Shown piece after piece: positions 1 to 13,280 of a stretch of DNA of 64,000 bases. The notes beneath the pieces are model-generated. The model saw nothing but the letters and a program-made list of their open reading frames with translations, had not been told where the DNA came from and searched no databases. Position 1 is the first letter of the stretch. Each line of letters begins with the position of its first letter. Source of the DNA: Enhygromyxa salina (GTDB lineage Bacteria > Myxococcota_A > Polyangia > Nannocystales > Nannocystaceae); the NCBI RefSeq assembly GCF_002994635.1, contig NZ_PVNL01000031.1, forward strand, positions 25,980-89,979, read 5' to 3'. The position numbers and the translations under genes were made by a program.

Positions 1-1
1 G

Positions 2-5533
<5,532 letters not shown>

Positions 5534-5539
5534 CCGGCC

Positions 5540-6268
5540 ATGGACCACGCCGACATCCACGCAATCCGCTGGCGCGAGGGCCTGGACATCCTGCGCTTCT
5601 TGTACCGCAACCCCGGGCGGACCGATCAGATCACGCGGGTCATCGAAGCCTGGCAGGGACGCTCGCTGCCCCGCACGCTCGCGCGCATGCGTGGGCGCGC
5701 CAAGGCCCGGGCGCTGCTGCAGCGCAAGCCTTCGTTGGGTGACGCGCTGGCCGACTGGGAGCGGCTCGAGAGCCTGCCAGCGGGTACCCTTGGCCAGGCG
5801 TATCTCACCAGCTGCGAGTCGCTCGGCACAACCCGTCGCGGCATGGGTGTCTACGTCGAGACGGGGACCTCGGCGGCGCGCACGGCCGCGCTCGAGCCCG
5901 ACGAGCGGTTCTTGCAGGACACCTTGTTCTTCAGCCACGACCTCTATCACCTGGTCACTGGCTACAAGACCGATCTGCTCGGCGAGGTGTGCCTGCTCGC
6001 GTTCACGGCCGCCCAGACTCGCAACACGGGCGTGCTCGCGATGGCCGGGCTCGGTGCCTACTCGATCCGACTGCCGCGCCTGGCGGGCCAGCGCATGATG
6101 CTGGACGCGACCGCGCTGGCGCTGCGGGCCGAGTGGCTGGTCGAGCAAGACTGGGTCGAGCTGCTCGACCACCCGCTCGAGCAGATCCAGCGCGAGCTCG
6201 GCCTGTGGCCGCCGCCCGAGTACACGCCCGTGTGGGTCGGCAAGTCAGGGCGGGGGAGGCGAGCGTGA
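5540..6268 (+). CDS. Coq4 family protein
   Basis: This 242-residue protein begins 6 bp after the PKS stop on the same strand, so it is probably co-transcribed with it. It carries the Coq4 hallmark HDxxH followed by a Glu: HDLYH near residue 134, then the acidic residue of DLLGE twelve positions later. The overall length also matches Coq4. In eukaryotes Coq4 acts in ubiquinone biosynthesis, where the motif binds zinc. Bacterial relatives outside quinone gene sets have no settled role. Position directly behind a PKS thioesterase suggests a tailoring or product-handling function; this is inference. No other quinone genes are seen nearby. Confidence 0.8.
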   Translation: MDHADIHAIRWREGLDILRFLYRNPGRTDQITRVIEAWQGRSLPRTLARMRGRAKARALLQRKPSLGDALADWERLESLPAGTLGQAYLTSCESLGTTRRGMGVYVETGTSAARTAALEPDERFLQDTLFFSHDLYHLVTGYKTDLLGEVCLLAFTAAQTRNTGVLAMAGLGAYSIRLPRLAGQRMMLDATALALRAEWLVEQDWVELLDHPLEQIQRELGLWPPPEYTPVWVGKSGRGRRA

Positions 6269-6276
6269 GCCCGGCG

Positions 6277-7011
6277 CTACCCCTGTGGCGGCGTGAGCCC
6301 GGAGAGCTCGACCGCCCGCTGCATCAAGTCATGCATGCGCTCGCACAGGTACGCGTGGTGCTCGATCACGTGGGCCTCGGTGACCTCGCTGGGGTCGATC
6401 TCGGAGATGATCGGCGCTTCGAACACATGCCAGAGCTTGACCGGTCGCGGGATCAGGGTGGGCCCAACCCCGCGAAACAGCGGCAGCGGGAAGTGATGGC
6501 GCTTGTAGAAGTCGGCCGTGAGCTGAAGATCGACCACGTCAAAGATGTCGTCGGCGGCGGGACACGCCGCCAGCACGATCGGCGCGCCGGTCAGCAGCGC
6601 GATCCAGACGAACCCGAGCCGCCCGTCCCAGTCGAAGGTGTAGCGGCGCGTGGACGGACGCAGGGCCTCGCGCATGCCCCCGGGCCCGAGCCCGAGCAGG
6701 CCGCCGCTGTTGAGGATCTCGATCGCCGCCTCGCGCTTGCCTGGCCACACGCCGATGTCGCGCATCGCGTCGCCGACGACCGGGAGCTTGAACAGCAGGT
6801 CGTCGGCCAAGATGATCGGCCGGCGCCCCAGCACGTCGAGCGCGACCGACCCCAGCAGAAAATTTTCGTATGTGGCGAGGCTGTGGGTGCTGGCGACCAG
6901 CACCGGACCCGAGCGTGGGAACGCCGAGAGCCCGACCACCTCATACGAATGATAGGCCCGGAGCATGCGCATCGCTCGATCCCAGGCGCGGGTAGTCAGC
7001 CTCGTCTCCAT
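6277..7011 (-). CDS. LPLAT/DGAT-like acyltransferase
   Basis: The protein is 244 residues from the ATG at 7011, which has a GAGGTG ribosome site about 8 nt upstream; longer in-frame starts up to 7164 would run into the divergent neighbour and lack such a site. The middle carries the block typical of bacterial lysophospholipid/diacylglycerol acyltransferases: a GPGGMREALR glycine motif, then a Tyr/Trp-rich stretch and a GAPIV segment. The N-terminal catalytic block reads THSLATYE, so the acidic residue follows the His by six positions and differs from the usual HxxxxD spacing. Likely role is acyl transfer onto a glycerolipid or onto a polyketide/lipid product. It converges on the Coq4-like gene with an 8 bp gap. 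Confidence 0.75.
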   Translation of the reverse strand: METRLTTRAWDRAMRMLRAYHSYEVVGLSAFPRSGPVLVASTHSLATYENFLLGSVALDVLGRRPIILADDLLFKLPVVGDAMRDIGVWPGKREAAIEILNSGGLLGLGPGGMREALRPSTRRYTFDWDGRLGFVWIALLTGAPIVLAACPAADDIFDVVDLQLTADFYKRHHFPLPLFRGVGPTLIPRPVKLWHVFEAPIISEIDPSEVTEAHVIEHHAYLCERMHDLMQRAVELSGLTPPQG

Positions 7012-7096
7012 GCTCACCACCTCATGATAACAGCCCACCGCGCGGTCCGTCACGCCGCCCGCGTGGGTCGTTTGGCCGCAACCGAAGTCGCCGACC
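7012..7096. promoter_or_regulatory. Divergent intergenic region between acyltransferase and sulfotransferase genes
   Basis: These 85 bp separate two diverging start codons and must contain the control signals for both if each has its own promoter. Apart from the GAGGTG ribosome site on the minus strand, I see no convincing -35/-10 pair or operator. Confidence 0.35.
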
Positions 7097-9064
7097 ATGA
7101 CATTGCCCTCACCCGTATTTGAAGATCCGATCGTGTTCGTGCTCGGCGTCGCGCGCAGCGGCACGACCTTGCTGCGGCTGATGCTCGCCGGTCACCCCCG
7201 GCTGTTCTGCCCGCCCGAGATGGTGCTCGCGCCGTTCGAGACCATGGCCGAGCGCCACGCCCTGCTCGAGCGCCGGTTCTGGGAGAAGGGTGGGCTGCGC
7301 CGGACCTTCATCGAGCTCGAGGGGCTCGACGTCGCGGCCGCCAAGCAGCGCGTGGCGGACCTGACGGCGCTCGGTGTCGACGACGTCTACCGGCTGCTCA
7401 ATCAGCAAATCGGTGATCGGGTGTTGGTCGACAAGTGCCCGCACCTGTGCAACTACCCCAGCGCGATCCGGCGGCTTGGGGCGTGGTTTCCGAACGCGCG
7501 ATTCTTGTGGATCGTCCGCAACCCGGGCTCGGTGATCCGCAGCCTGCAGAACGTGAACATGTCCGAGGCGCTGTTCGAGGGCTCGGACTACACCACCGCC
7601 GAGCAGCTGTGGCGGGGGGGCAACCAGGCGATCGCGGCGTGCGTGGCCGAGCTGCCAAAGCGTCGCTGGCTGCGGATCCGCTACGAAGATCTGGTCACCG
7701 CGCCCGCGCCGACCATGCGCGAGGTCTGCGGGCTGCTCGAGCTCGAGTACGACGACGCGCTGATCCAGCCCTACGAGGGCGATCGGATGCGCAGCGGGCC
7801 CAAGGGGGCGCGCGCGGTCGGTGACCCCAACACCTCCACGCGGGCGCGGATCGAGCCGGAGCTGGCGGATCGGTGGTTGTCTGGGTTTGATCACCGCAGC
7901 GTCGACGCGCAGACCAAGGCGCTCGCGCGTGAATATGGCTACGACCTCGACAGCATCCCGCTGCCGGGCCTGTCCGAGGTCTCGCGCGTGATGTCGGAGG
8001 TGCTCGCCGACGTCGCCAAGCTCGAGGCGACGATCGATCTGCCCGACGATCTGCACAACCTCGAGGGACGGCGGTTCCTGCTGCGCATGCTGTTTGCGAC
8101 GGTCGAGACCTTCACTGAATACAGTGACGCCGACTGGCCTCGGTTCCACGCGGTGATCGGGCCGACCCGCAAGATGTTCGGCGACTGCCCCGACGCCGAC
8201 GTGGTCCGCACCCGGCTGTCGCTCGGCGCTGGGCGTCGCTATCGGGTGTCTGGCCGGATCCCGCCGGGGACCGTGTACGTCGGGTGTCTGCTGCATCGGC
8301 GCGGCGGGAAGATCGGCGCGCATCTCAATGATGCGGCGATCGTCCGCGACGCCGACGGGCGCTTCGAGCTGCTGGTCAGCGCCGAGGAGATCGAGGCTGG
8401 TCCGGGGGTGACCGCGCTGAAGGGCGAGGGCGACGAGACCGAGCTCGTCATTCGGCAGTACTTTGGCCAGCGTGAGGCCGAGGCGCCGATCGAGCTCGAG
8501 GTCGAGCTGCTCGGCGAGCAAAGGATTGCTCCCCCGCTCGACCCCGACACCTACGCCAAGGGCCTGCGCAACGCCGGGCGCATGCTGGCGACGATCGTCG
8601 AGCGCAGCCTGATGTTCTACAAGTTCGTGACCGCGGGCGGCCTGCCGATCAAGCAGTTCCACTCGGGATCGGGCGAGCGCCTGTTTCCCACCCCCGACAA
8701 TCACTATCAAGTCTGCTGGTATCGGTTTGGGCCTGATCAGGCGTTCGTGGTCCGCGGTAAGCTCCCGCAGGCCCGATATTTTAGCCTGTGTCTGTACAAC
8801 GTCTGGCTCGAGAGCTTTGACTATACCCGCCATCAGATCTGCCTGAACCACACCCAGATTCAGGCCGACTCAAACGGCGAGTTCACGGTCGTGCTCTGCG
8901 ACCGCGACCCTGGCGTCGGCAACTGGCTCGACACCTCCGGTCACAACGCTGGCTACATCCTGGCCCGATCGCTGCTGCACGAGGGTGACGCGCCGCCGCT
9001 GCGCACCCAGACCGTGTGGATGTCGGAGCTAAGCGACGCGCTCGCGGGCGATCAGGCCTCGTAG
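7097..9064 (+). CDS. Sulfotransferase fused to a DUF1214-like C-terminal domain
   Basis: 655 residues. The first ~280 form a PAPS-dependent sulfotransferase: the phosphosulfate loop RSGTTLLR lies at about residues 16-23, and the 3'-phosphate motif with Arg and Ser (VRNPGSVIRS) near 140. After a linker, residues ~330-650 resemble the DUF1214 fold, with RYFSLCLYN, ESFDYTRH and GNWLDTSGH blocks near the end. Family knowledge predicts sulfate transfer to a hydroxyl or amine of a small molecule. DUF1214 has no established chemistry. The gene diverges from the acyltransferase and its last 13 bp overlap the 3' end of the convergent desaturase gene. The two-domain fusion is unusual; I do not recall a characterised example. 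Confidence 0.8.
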   Translation: MTLPSPVFEDPIVFVLGVARSGTTLLRLMLAGHPRLFCPPEMVLAPFETMAERHALLERRFWEKGGLRRTFIELEGLDVAAAKQRVADLTALGVDDVYRLLNQQIGDRVLVDKCPHLCNYPSAIRRLGAWFPNARFLWIVRNPGSVIRSLQNVNMSEALFEGSDYTTAEQLWRGGNQAIAACVAELPKRRWLRIRYEDLVTAPAPTMREVCGLLELEYDDALIQPYEGDRMRSGPKGARAVGDPNTSTRARIEPELADRWLSGFDHRSVDAQTKALAREYGYDLDSIPLPGLSEVSRVMSEVLADVAKLEATIDLPDDLHNLEGRRFLLRMLFATVETFTEYSDADWPRFHAVIGPTRKMFGDCPDADVVRTRLSLGAGRRYRVSGRIPPGTVYVGCLLHRRGGKIGAHLNDAAIVRDADGRFELLVSAEEIEAGPGVTALKGEGDETELVIRQYFGQREAEAPIELEVELLGEQRIAPPLDPDTYAKGLRNAGRMLATIVERSLMFYKFVTAGGLPIKQFHSGSGERLFPTPDNHYQVCWYRFGPDQAFVVRGKLPQARYFSLCLYNVWLESFDYTRHQICLNHTQIQADSNGEFTVVLCDRDPGVGNWLDTSGHNAGYILARSLLHEGDAPPLRTQTVWMSELSDALAGDQAS

Positions 9065-10284
9065 CGCTCGCGGCGGGTCAGGCGGGCCAGCGCGGCGGCC
9101 TGCTCGGGCGTGGTCGAGAACCGCAGCACCAGCCCGTGGGGGCTGACTCGCTCGACGATCGCCTGAATGCGAGGGATCGCGGCCAACTGCGCCTCGGCGT
9201 CGGGCTCCTCGACCACGAAGTCATCGAGCTGAACCTGCGCGCCGATGCTGCGGCGCAGCCGGGTCTCGACGAAGGCGCGATCACTGCGGAGGTTGACCAG
9301 CTCGGCCGGGGCGTCGTCGAGGTGAACCCGCACGCGTCGGGTCCAGCCGGGCTGGTGAAGATCCGCGGGCGGGGTCCCGAGCTCGCTGACCAACCCGAGC
9401 CGCGCGAGCCCACGCAGGATCAGCCCGCAGCCGTCGACCTGCCAGGCGTGGACCGAGGTGGTCGCGGAGCCGGGAAACACGTGATGGTTGTGGTGCCAGC
9501 CCGCGCCCAGGCTGACCAGGGCGACCCACCCATTGTTGGCGCTGCGGTCCCGCGTGTGCAGGGCGAAGGGCCGCGACCCATACACATGACAGATCGAGTT
9601 GACCGCCCAGATCGCATGATTGACCAGGAAGGTGCGGATCAGCCCGCCCCACACGAACCCGACCCAGGTGCCGTGCCACGTCCCCGTCAGCACCCCGCCG
9701 AGCATCGCGGGCAGCACGAAGCCCAGCGCCAGCCACCACAGGTAATTGCGGTGGATCGACCAGATCATCGGTTTCTCGAGCAGGTCGGGCACGTACTTGG
9801 CCCACGTGGACTTGCGGCTGATCGCGTCGACCTCACCAAACAACCACCCGACGTGGCCGTCCCACAGCCCGAGCAACAGGCCACGCACCCCGGGGCCGCG
9901 CAGCTGCGGCGAGTGGGGATCGCCGGGCCGATCCGAGCGCTCGTGGTGGCGCCGATGCGTCGCCGCCCACCACAGCACCGGGCCCTGAAACGCCATCGAG
10001 CCGAGCCCGGCGAGGACCGCCTCGACCCCGGGCCGGGCGCGATAGGATCGGTGCGAGAAATACCGGTGAAACCCGCCCTCGACCCCGAACAATGTGGCGA
10101 TCCACAAGATCAGAAATACGGCGAGGTTCGGGGTCTCGAGCACGTCGCCGCGCCAGGCCAGCCACGCGCCAATGAACACGCCGGCCGTCGGCACGCTCAA
10201 GACCAGCGCGACGGCGGCCCGATCGATCCACCGCCGTCGGGCCCGACGTGGACGCCGCTTGGCGTCATCGCTCGTTGATCCCAT
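9052..10284 (-). CDS. Acyl-CoA/acyl-ACP desaturase, delta-9 type with C-terminal extension
   Basis: 410 residues, membrane-bound di-iron fatty acid desaturase. The three histidine boxes are intact: HRYFSH (73-78), HRRHH (~110-114) and HHNHH (~264-268), with hydrophobic segments near 25-45, 55-70 and 180-220. The family inserts a cis double bond into acyl-CoA or acyl-ACP. About 100 residues after the desaturase core (from ~310) are not typical of the family and have no recognised motif. Its ATG overlaps the stop of the upstream flavoprotein gene by one base (TGATG), so it is the last gene of a five-gene operon. Confidence 0.88.
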   Translation of the reverse strand: MGSTSDDAKRRPRRARRRWIDRAAVALVLSVPTAGVFIGAWLAWRGDVLETPNLAVFLILWIATLFGVEGGFHRYFSHRSYRARPGVEAVLAGLGSMAFQGPVLWWAATHRRHHERSDRPGDPHSPQLRGPGVRGLLLGLWDGHVGWLFGEVDAISRKSTWAKYVPDLLEKPMIWSIHRNYLWWLALGFVLPAMLGGVLTGTWHGTWVGFVWGGLIRTFLVNHAIWAVNSICHVYGSRPFALHTRDRSANNGWVALVSLGAGWHHNHHVFPGSATTSVHAWQVDGCGLILRGLARLGLVSELGTPPADLHQPGWTRRVRVHLDDAPAELVNLRSDRAFVETRLRRSIGAQVQLDDFVVEEPDAEAQLAAIPRIQAIVERVSPHGLVLRFSTTPEQAAALARLTRRERYEA

Positions 10285-12029
10285 CAGTCGGCTCCGTCTC
10301 GCCAGTCGCGGTTCCAGGCCCGCAGCGAGTCACGCATGAACAGCGCCTGACGCCGGAGGCCGCGGCGGGAGTTGTCGTAGAACGCGCTGAGCACGTGGCG
10401 GCTGGCCGTGAGCGGCTTGAACCCGACCATCAGCTCGCGCACGTTGGGTGAGGCGTTGCGGTGGTACCAGACGTACGCGCGCAGCATCTGCGTCATCGTA
10501 TAGGGCGGGGTCGTGCGTACGCTCGGGTCGTCCAGCCGCCAGTAGCTCGGGCAAAAGTCGACCTCACGCAGCAGCGCCCGAATGTTGGCGGCCGCGCTCG
10601 CGGCCGTGATCTCGCCGCGAGCAAACCGATGCATGTGCGCCGAAGCGCCGCCGACCAGGCGCTGACACTCGGGCACCGCGGTACCCAAAAGCGAGGTGAA
10701 CGGGGCCTCGCGCGAGCGCTCGAGCACGGCCCGATCACCGGACTCGAGGTGGCGCATCAGCTGGGTGCCGTTGAGGTAGGTCCCCACTTGCAGGGCGGCG
10801 ACCCAGACCCGGTACCACGCGTCCCACAGCTCATAGTCGCGCCAGCCCAGGTACGAGTTGGCGACGAACTCGTCGTACAGCTCCAGGTTGGTCTGGAAGA
10901 ATGTGTCGACATGCGCGAACCGGGCGGCCGTGAAGTCGCCGTCGTCGAGCGCCGCGAGCAGCTCGTCGGCGAACAGATCAATCACGCCAACGGTGAGGTT
11001 GAGCCCGGAAGAATACAGCGGATCGACGAACCCAGCCGCGTGGGCGAGCAGCAGCCAGCGATCCCCCACGGTCTGGCGCGAGCTGTATTGCAGCCGCCCC
11101 GTCGACACCCAGCCCCGCAGCGCCCGGGCGCCCTCGAACTGCCGCGCGACGCCGGGCATCCGCTGCACGTGCTCGAAGAACTCTTGCTCGGCGTCCTTGC
11201 CAGTCTCGGGATGGAGCTCGCGGTCGAGCAGCAGCCCCACGCTGGTCAGCTGGTTGACGGCGTCGAGGTGGTTGTCAAACGGGATCACCCACAGCCATCC
11301 GCCCTCGAACACGTGATGCAAGGTTGTCTGCGAGAGCGGATACACCAGGCCGTGAGCGTCGCGGGCCTCGCCCACGCGATCGTAGGGGCTGACGCCGACC
11401 ATGTGGGTGAAGATCGCCCGCGAGTTGGTCCGCAGCCGCGTGGGCTCGTCGCGCAGCTCGAGCTGGGTGGCCAGCGGCGATCGAAACCCGGCCGCGTCGA
11501 CCAGGAACGCCGCGGTGAAGCGCTCGCCCTTGTCGGTGGTGATCGCGACGCCGCGCTCGTGCTCGAGATCGATCGTGCTGACGCGGGTGGTCTGGCGGAC
11601 CTGCGCCCCGTGGCGAGCGGCGACGGCGAGCATGAACGCGTCGGTGTCTTGCCGAAACAGATGGCAGTCGGGTCCCCACGGTGGCGCGCCGGTCGGGAAC
11701 TGATGCGACTGGGTGGGCTCGTGGGCCTGGCCCGGGCGGTGATACAGAAAGCTGAACGCGCGCTTGACCCCGCTCGACGCCCCAATGTGATCGCGGACCA
11801 AATAGAACTCGGACAGGTACGCGAGCTCGGGCACGTCGTACTTGGCCGCCAACAGCTTGAGGCGAAAGCTGGTGTCGGGCGTGGTCGCCTCACCGATCGC
11901 AAACCTCGGGTGGCTGCCCGCGTCGATCAGCAGCACCCGACGGCCGTGGCGAGCCATGATCGCGGCCAGCATGGTCCCGCCCAGGCCAGTCCCGAGCACG
12001 ATGAGGTCGTAGTAGGTGTCGCGGTTCAT
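10284..12029 (-). CDS. FAD-dependent halogenase-like oxidoreductase
   Basis: 581 residues from ATG 12029, which overlaps the stop of the upstream desaturase gene by 4 nt (ATGA). An N-terminal Rossmann FAD site reads GTGLGG (~12-17), and an FAD-binding GDRWLLLAHAAGFVDPLYSSG-like block lies near residue 325. The WLWVIPF segment (~240) matches the WxWxIP motif of flavin-dependent halogenases. Halogenases of this class chlorinate or brominate aromatic or carrier-bound substrates, using reduced flavin supplied by a partner. None of the known tethered types can be assigned by eye, and related flavoproteins sometimes lack halogenation activity. Cluster context supports a tailoring role. Confidence 0.75.
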   Translation of the reverse strand: MNRDTYYDLIVLGTGLGGTMLAAIMARHGRRVLLIDAGSHPRFAIGEATTPDTSFRLKLLAAKYDVPELAYLSEFYLVRDHIGASSGVKRAFSFLYHRPGQAHEPTQSHQFPTGAPPWGPDCHLFRQDTDAFMLAVAARHGAQVRQTTRVSTIDLEHERGVAITTDKGERFTAAFLVDAAGFRSPLATQLELRDEPTRLRTNSRAIFTHMVGVSPYDRVGEARDAHGLVYPLSQTTLHHVFEGGWLWVIPFDNHLDAVNQLTSVGLLLDRELHPETGKDAEQEFFEHVQRMPGVARQFEGARALRGWVSTGRLQYSSRQTVGDRWLLLAHAAGFVDPLYSSGLNLTVGVIDLFADELLAALDDGDFTAARFAHVDTFFQTNLELYDEFVANSYLGWRDYELWDAWYRVWVAALQVGTYLNGTQLMRHLESGDRAVLERSREAPFTSLLGTAVPECQRLVGGASAHMHRFARGEITAASAAANIRALLREVDFCPSYWRLDDPSVRTTPPYTMTQMLRAYVWYHRNASPNVRELMVGFKPLTASRHVLSAFYDNSRRGLRRQALFMRDSLRAWNRDWRDGAD

Positions 12030-13189
12030 GGGCTGGCGTCCGAGGGGAGCGGCCGAGACAGCCGCGCGAGCGTGCGCAGCGACGTGGCGAGGGTCCTCGG
12101 CCACGACCCGGTTCGATAGCGGACCCCGTGGCGGGCACACACCGCTTTGACTTGCGGGGCTATCTCGCGCAGGCGGTTGGGTGGCAGCCGCGGAAACAGG
12201 TGGTGCTCGATGTGATAGTCGAGGCCGCCACACAGCACCGACATCCAGTGCGGGACCTCGAAATTGTTGGCGGCCTCGATCTGCATCTCGTACCACTCAC
12301 CGCGGGATCGGGCCTGGCGATCGGCCGCATAGTGGTGGACGTCCGGGCCGATATGATTGCAGTGCATGGTCGCCGCCGTGTAGACGTCGCGCAGGTGATC
12401 GGCCAGCCAGTTGCCGACCAGGACCTTCAAGAACAACGGGCCCGCCAGCGCGGGATAGACCACGTAGTTCTTCAGCTTGTAGGGCACGATCTTGCGAAGC
12501 GCCCGCTTGTGCGCGGCAAAGAACGTGCGCAGGGACTTGTCGTTGACGACGACCGACTCGGCCTGGGTCCGCGCGAACAGATCGAGCACGCCCGCGCTGT
12601 GCAAGCTCATGCCCGACCACCAGTAGAGCGGGTAGGTCGCGGAGAACAGCAGCTGCAGGCGGTGATAGAAGTGGTGCTTGGCCTCGGGGCTCCAGCGCGC
12701 GAAGCCAACTAGCAAGTCCGAGTCACGGCCGACGATGTTGGTGTGGCCGTGGTGCAGCAGGTTGTGGACCCGGCGCCAGGACTCTTCGTCGATCTCGCCG
12801 ACCCAGCGAAACTTCATCGAGTGGTACTTGGCGGCGCCGGGGAGCTCGTCTGCGAGCTTGTCATAGGCCCCGTGCAGCGCGGTGTGGCCGATCTCGCAGA
12901 CCTGCAGCTGGTGGGCGGCCGCGAGCGCGAGCACCCCGGCCGAGTAGCTGAGCGGGTCCATGCCCGCGAAGATCAAGACCCGGCCGGCGACGGTCAGACG
13001 GCGCGAGAGTCGGTCGATCGACTCGATATAGGCGACGTCTTCCGCTCCGAGATCCGCGCGGACCCGATCGTGGATCGCGTCGAGCTCGCTACGCAGGGAG
13101 GCGAGCCGCTGCTCCTCGCTGTCCCACGCGCCCGCATTGGCTGGTCGTGGCTCGCCCGCGCGCTCGTACACACCCTGACGGTAGATCAA
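12026..13189 (-). CDS. Fatty acid desaturase, front-end (delta-5/6) type
   Basis: 387 residues from a TTG at 13189; a GTG at 13171 is an alternative start, and neither has a strong ribosome site. The histidine boxes are those of membrane linoleoyl-CoA/front-end desaturases: HTALH (~102), HNLLHHGHTN (~142-151) and YHIEHHLFP near residue 335. The third box has His where classical front-end enzymes have Gln. No cytochrome b5 domain is fused, so electrons must come from a separate donor. It belongs to the minus-strand operon, 91 bp after the membrane-protein gene and overlapping the next gene by 4 nt. The substrate may be a fatty acid or a polyketide-linked chain. Confidence 0.85.
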   Translation of the reverse strand: MIYRQGVYERAGEPRPANAGAWDSEEQRLASLRSELDAIHDRVRADLGAEDVAYIESIDRLSRRLTVAGRVLIFAGMDPLSYSAGVLALAAAHQLQVCEIGHTALHGAYDKLADELPGAAKYHSMKFRWVGEIDEESWRRVHNLLHHGHTNIVGRDSDLLVGFARWSPEAKHHFYHRLQLLFSATYPLYWWSGMSLHSAGVLDLFARTQAESVVVNDKSLRTFFAAHKRALRKIVPYKLKNYVVYPALAGPLFLKVLVGNWLADHLRDVYTAATMHCNHIGPDVHHYAADRQARSRGEWYEMQIEAANNFEVPHWMSVLCGGLDYHIEHHLFPRLPPNRLREIAPQVKAVCARHGVRYRTGSWPRTLATSLRTLARLSRPLPSDASP

Positions 13190-13280
13190 GCGCCGTGCAG
13201 CGTCGACCGTGAGAGTGGTCTAGCCGCTTGGTTTGAATGGCCGAATTTCGAGCAGCCCACCCGCGGGATGGCGCTTGTGC

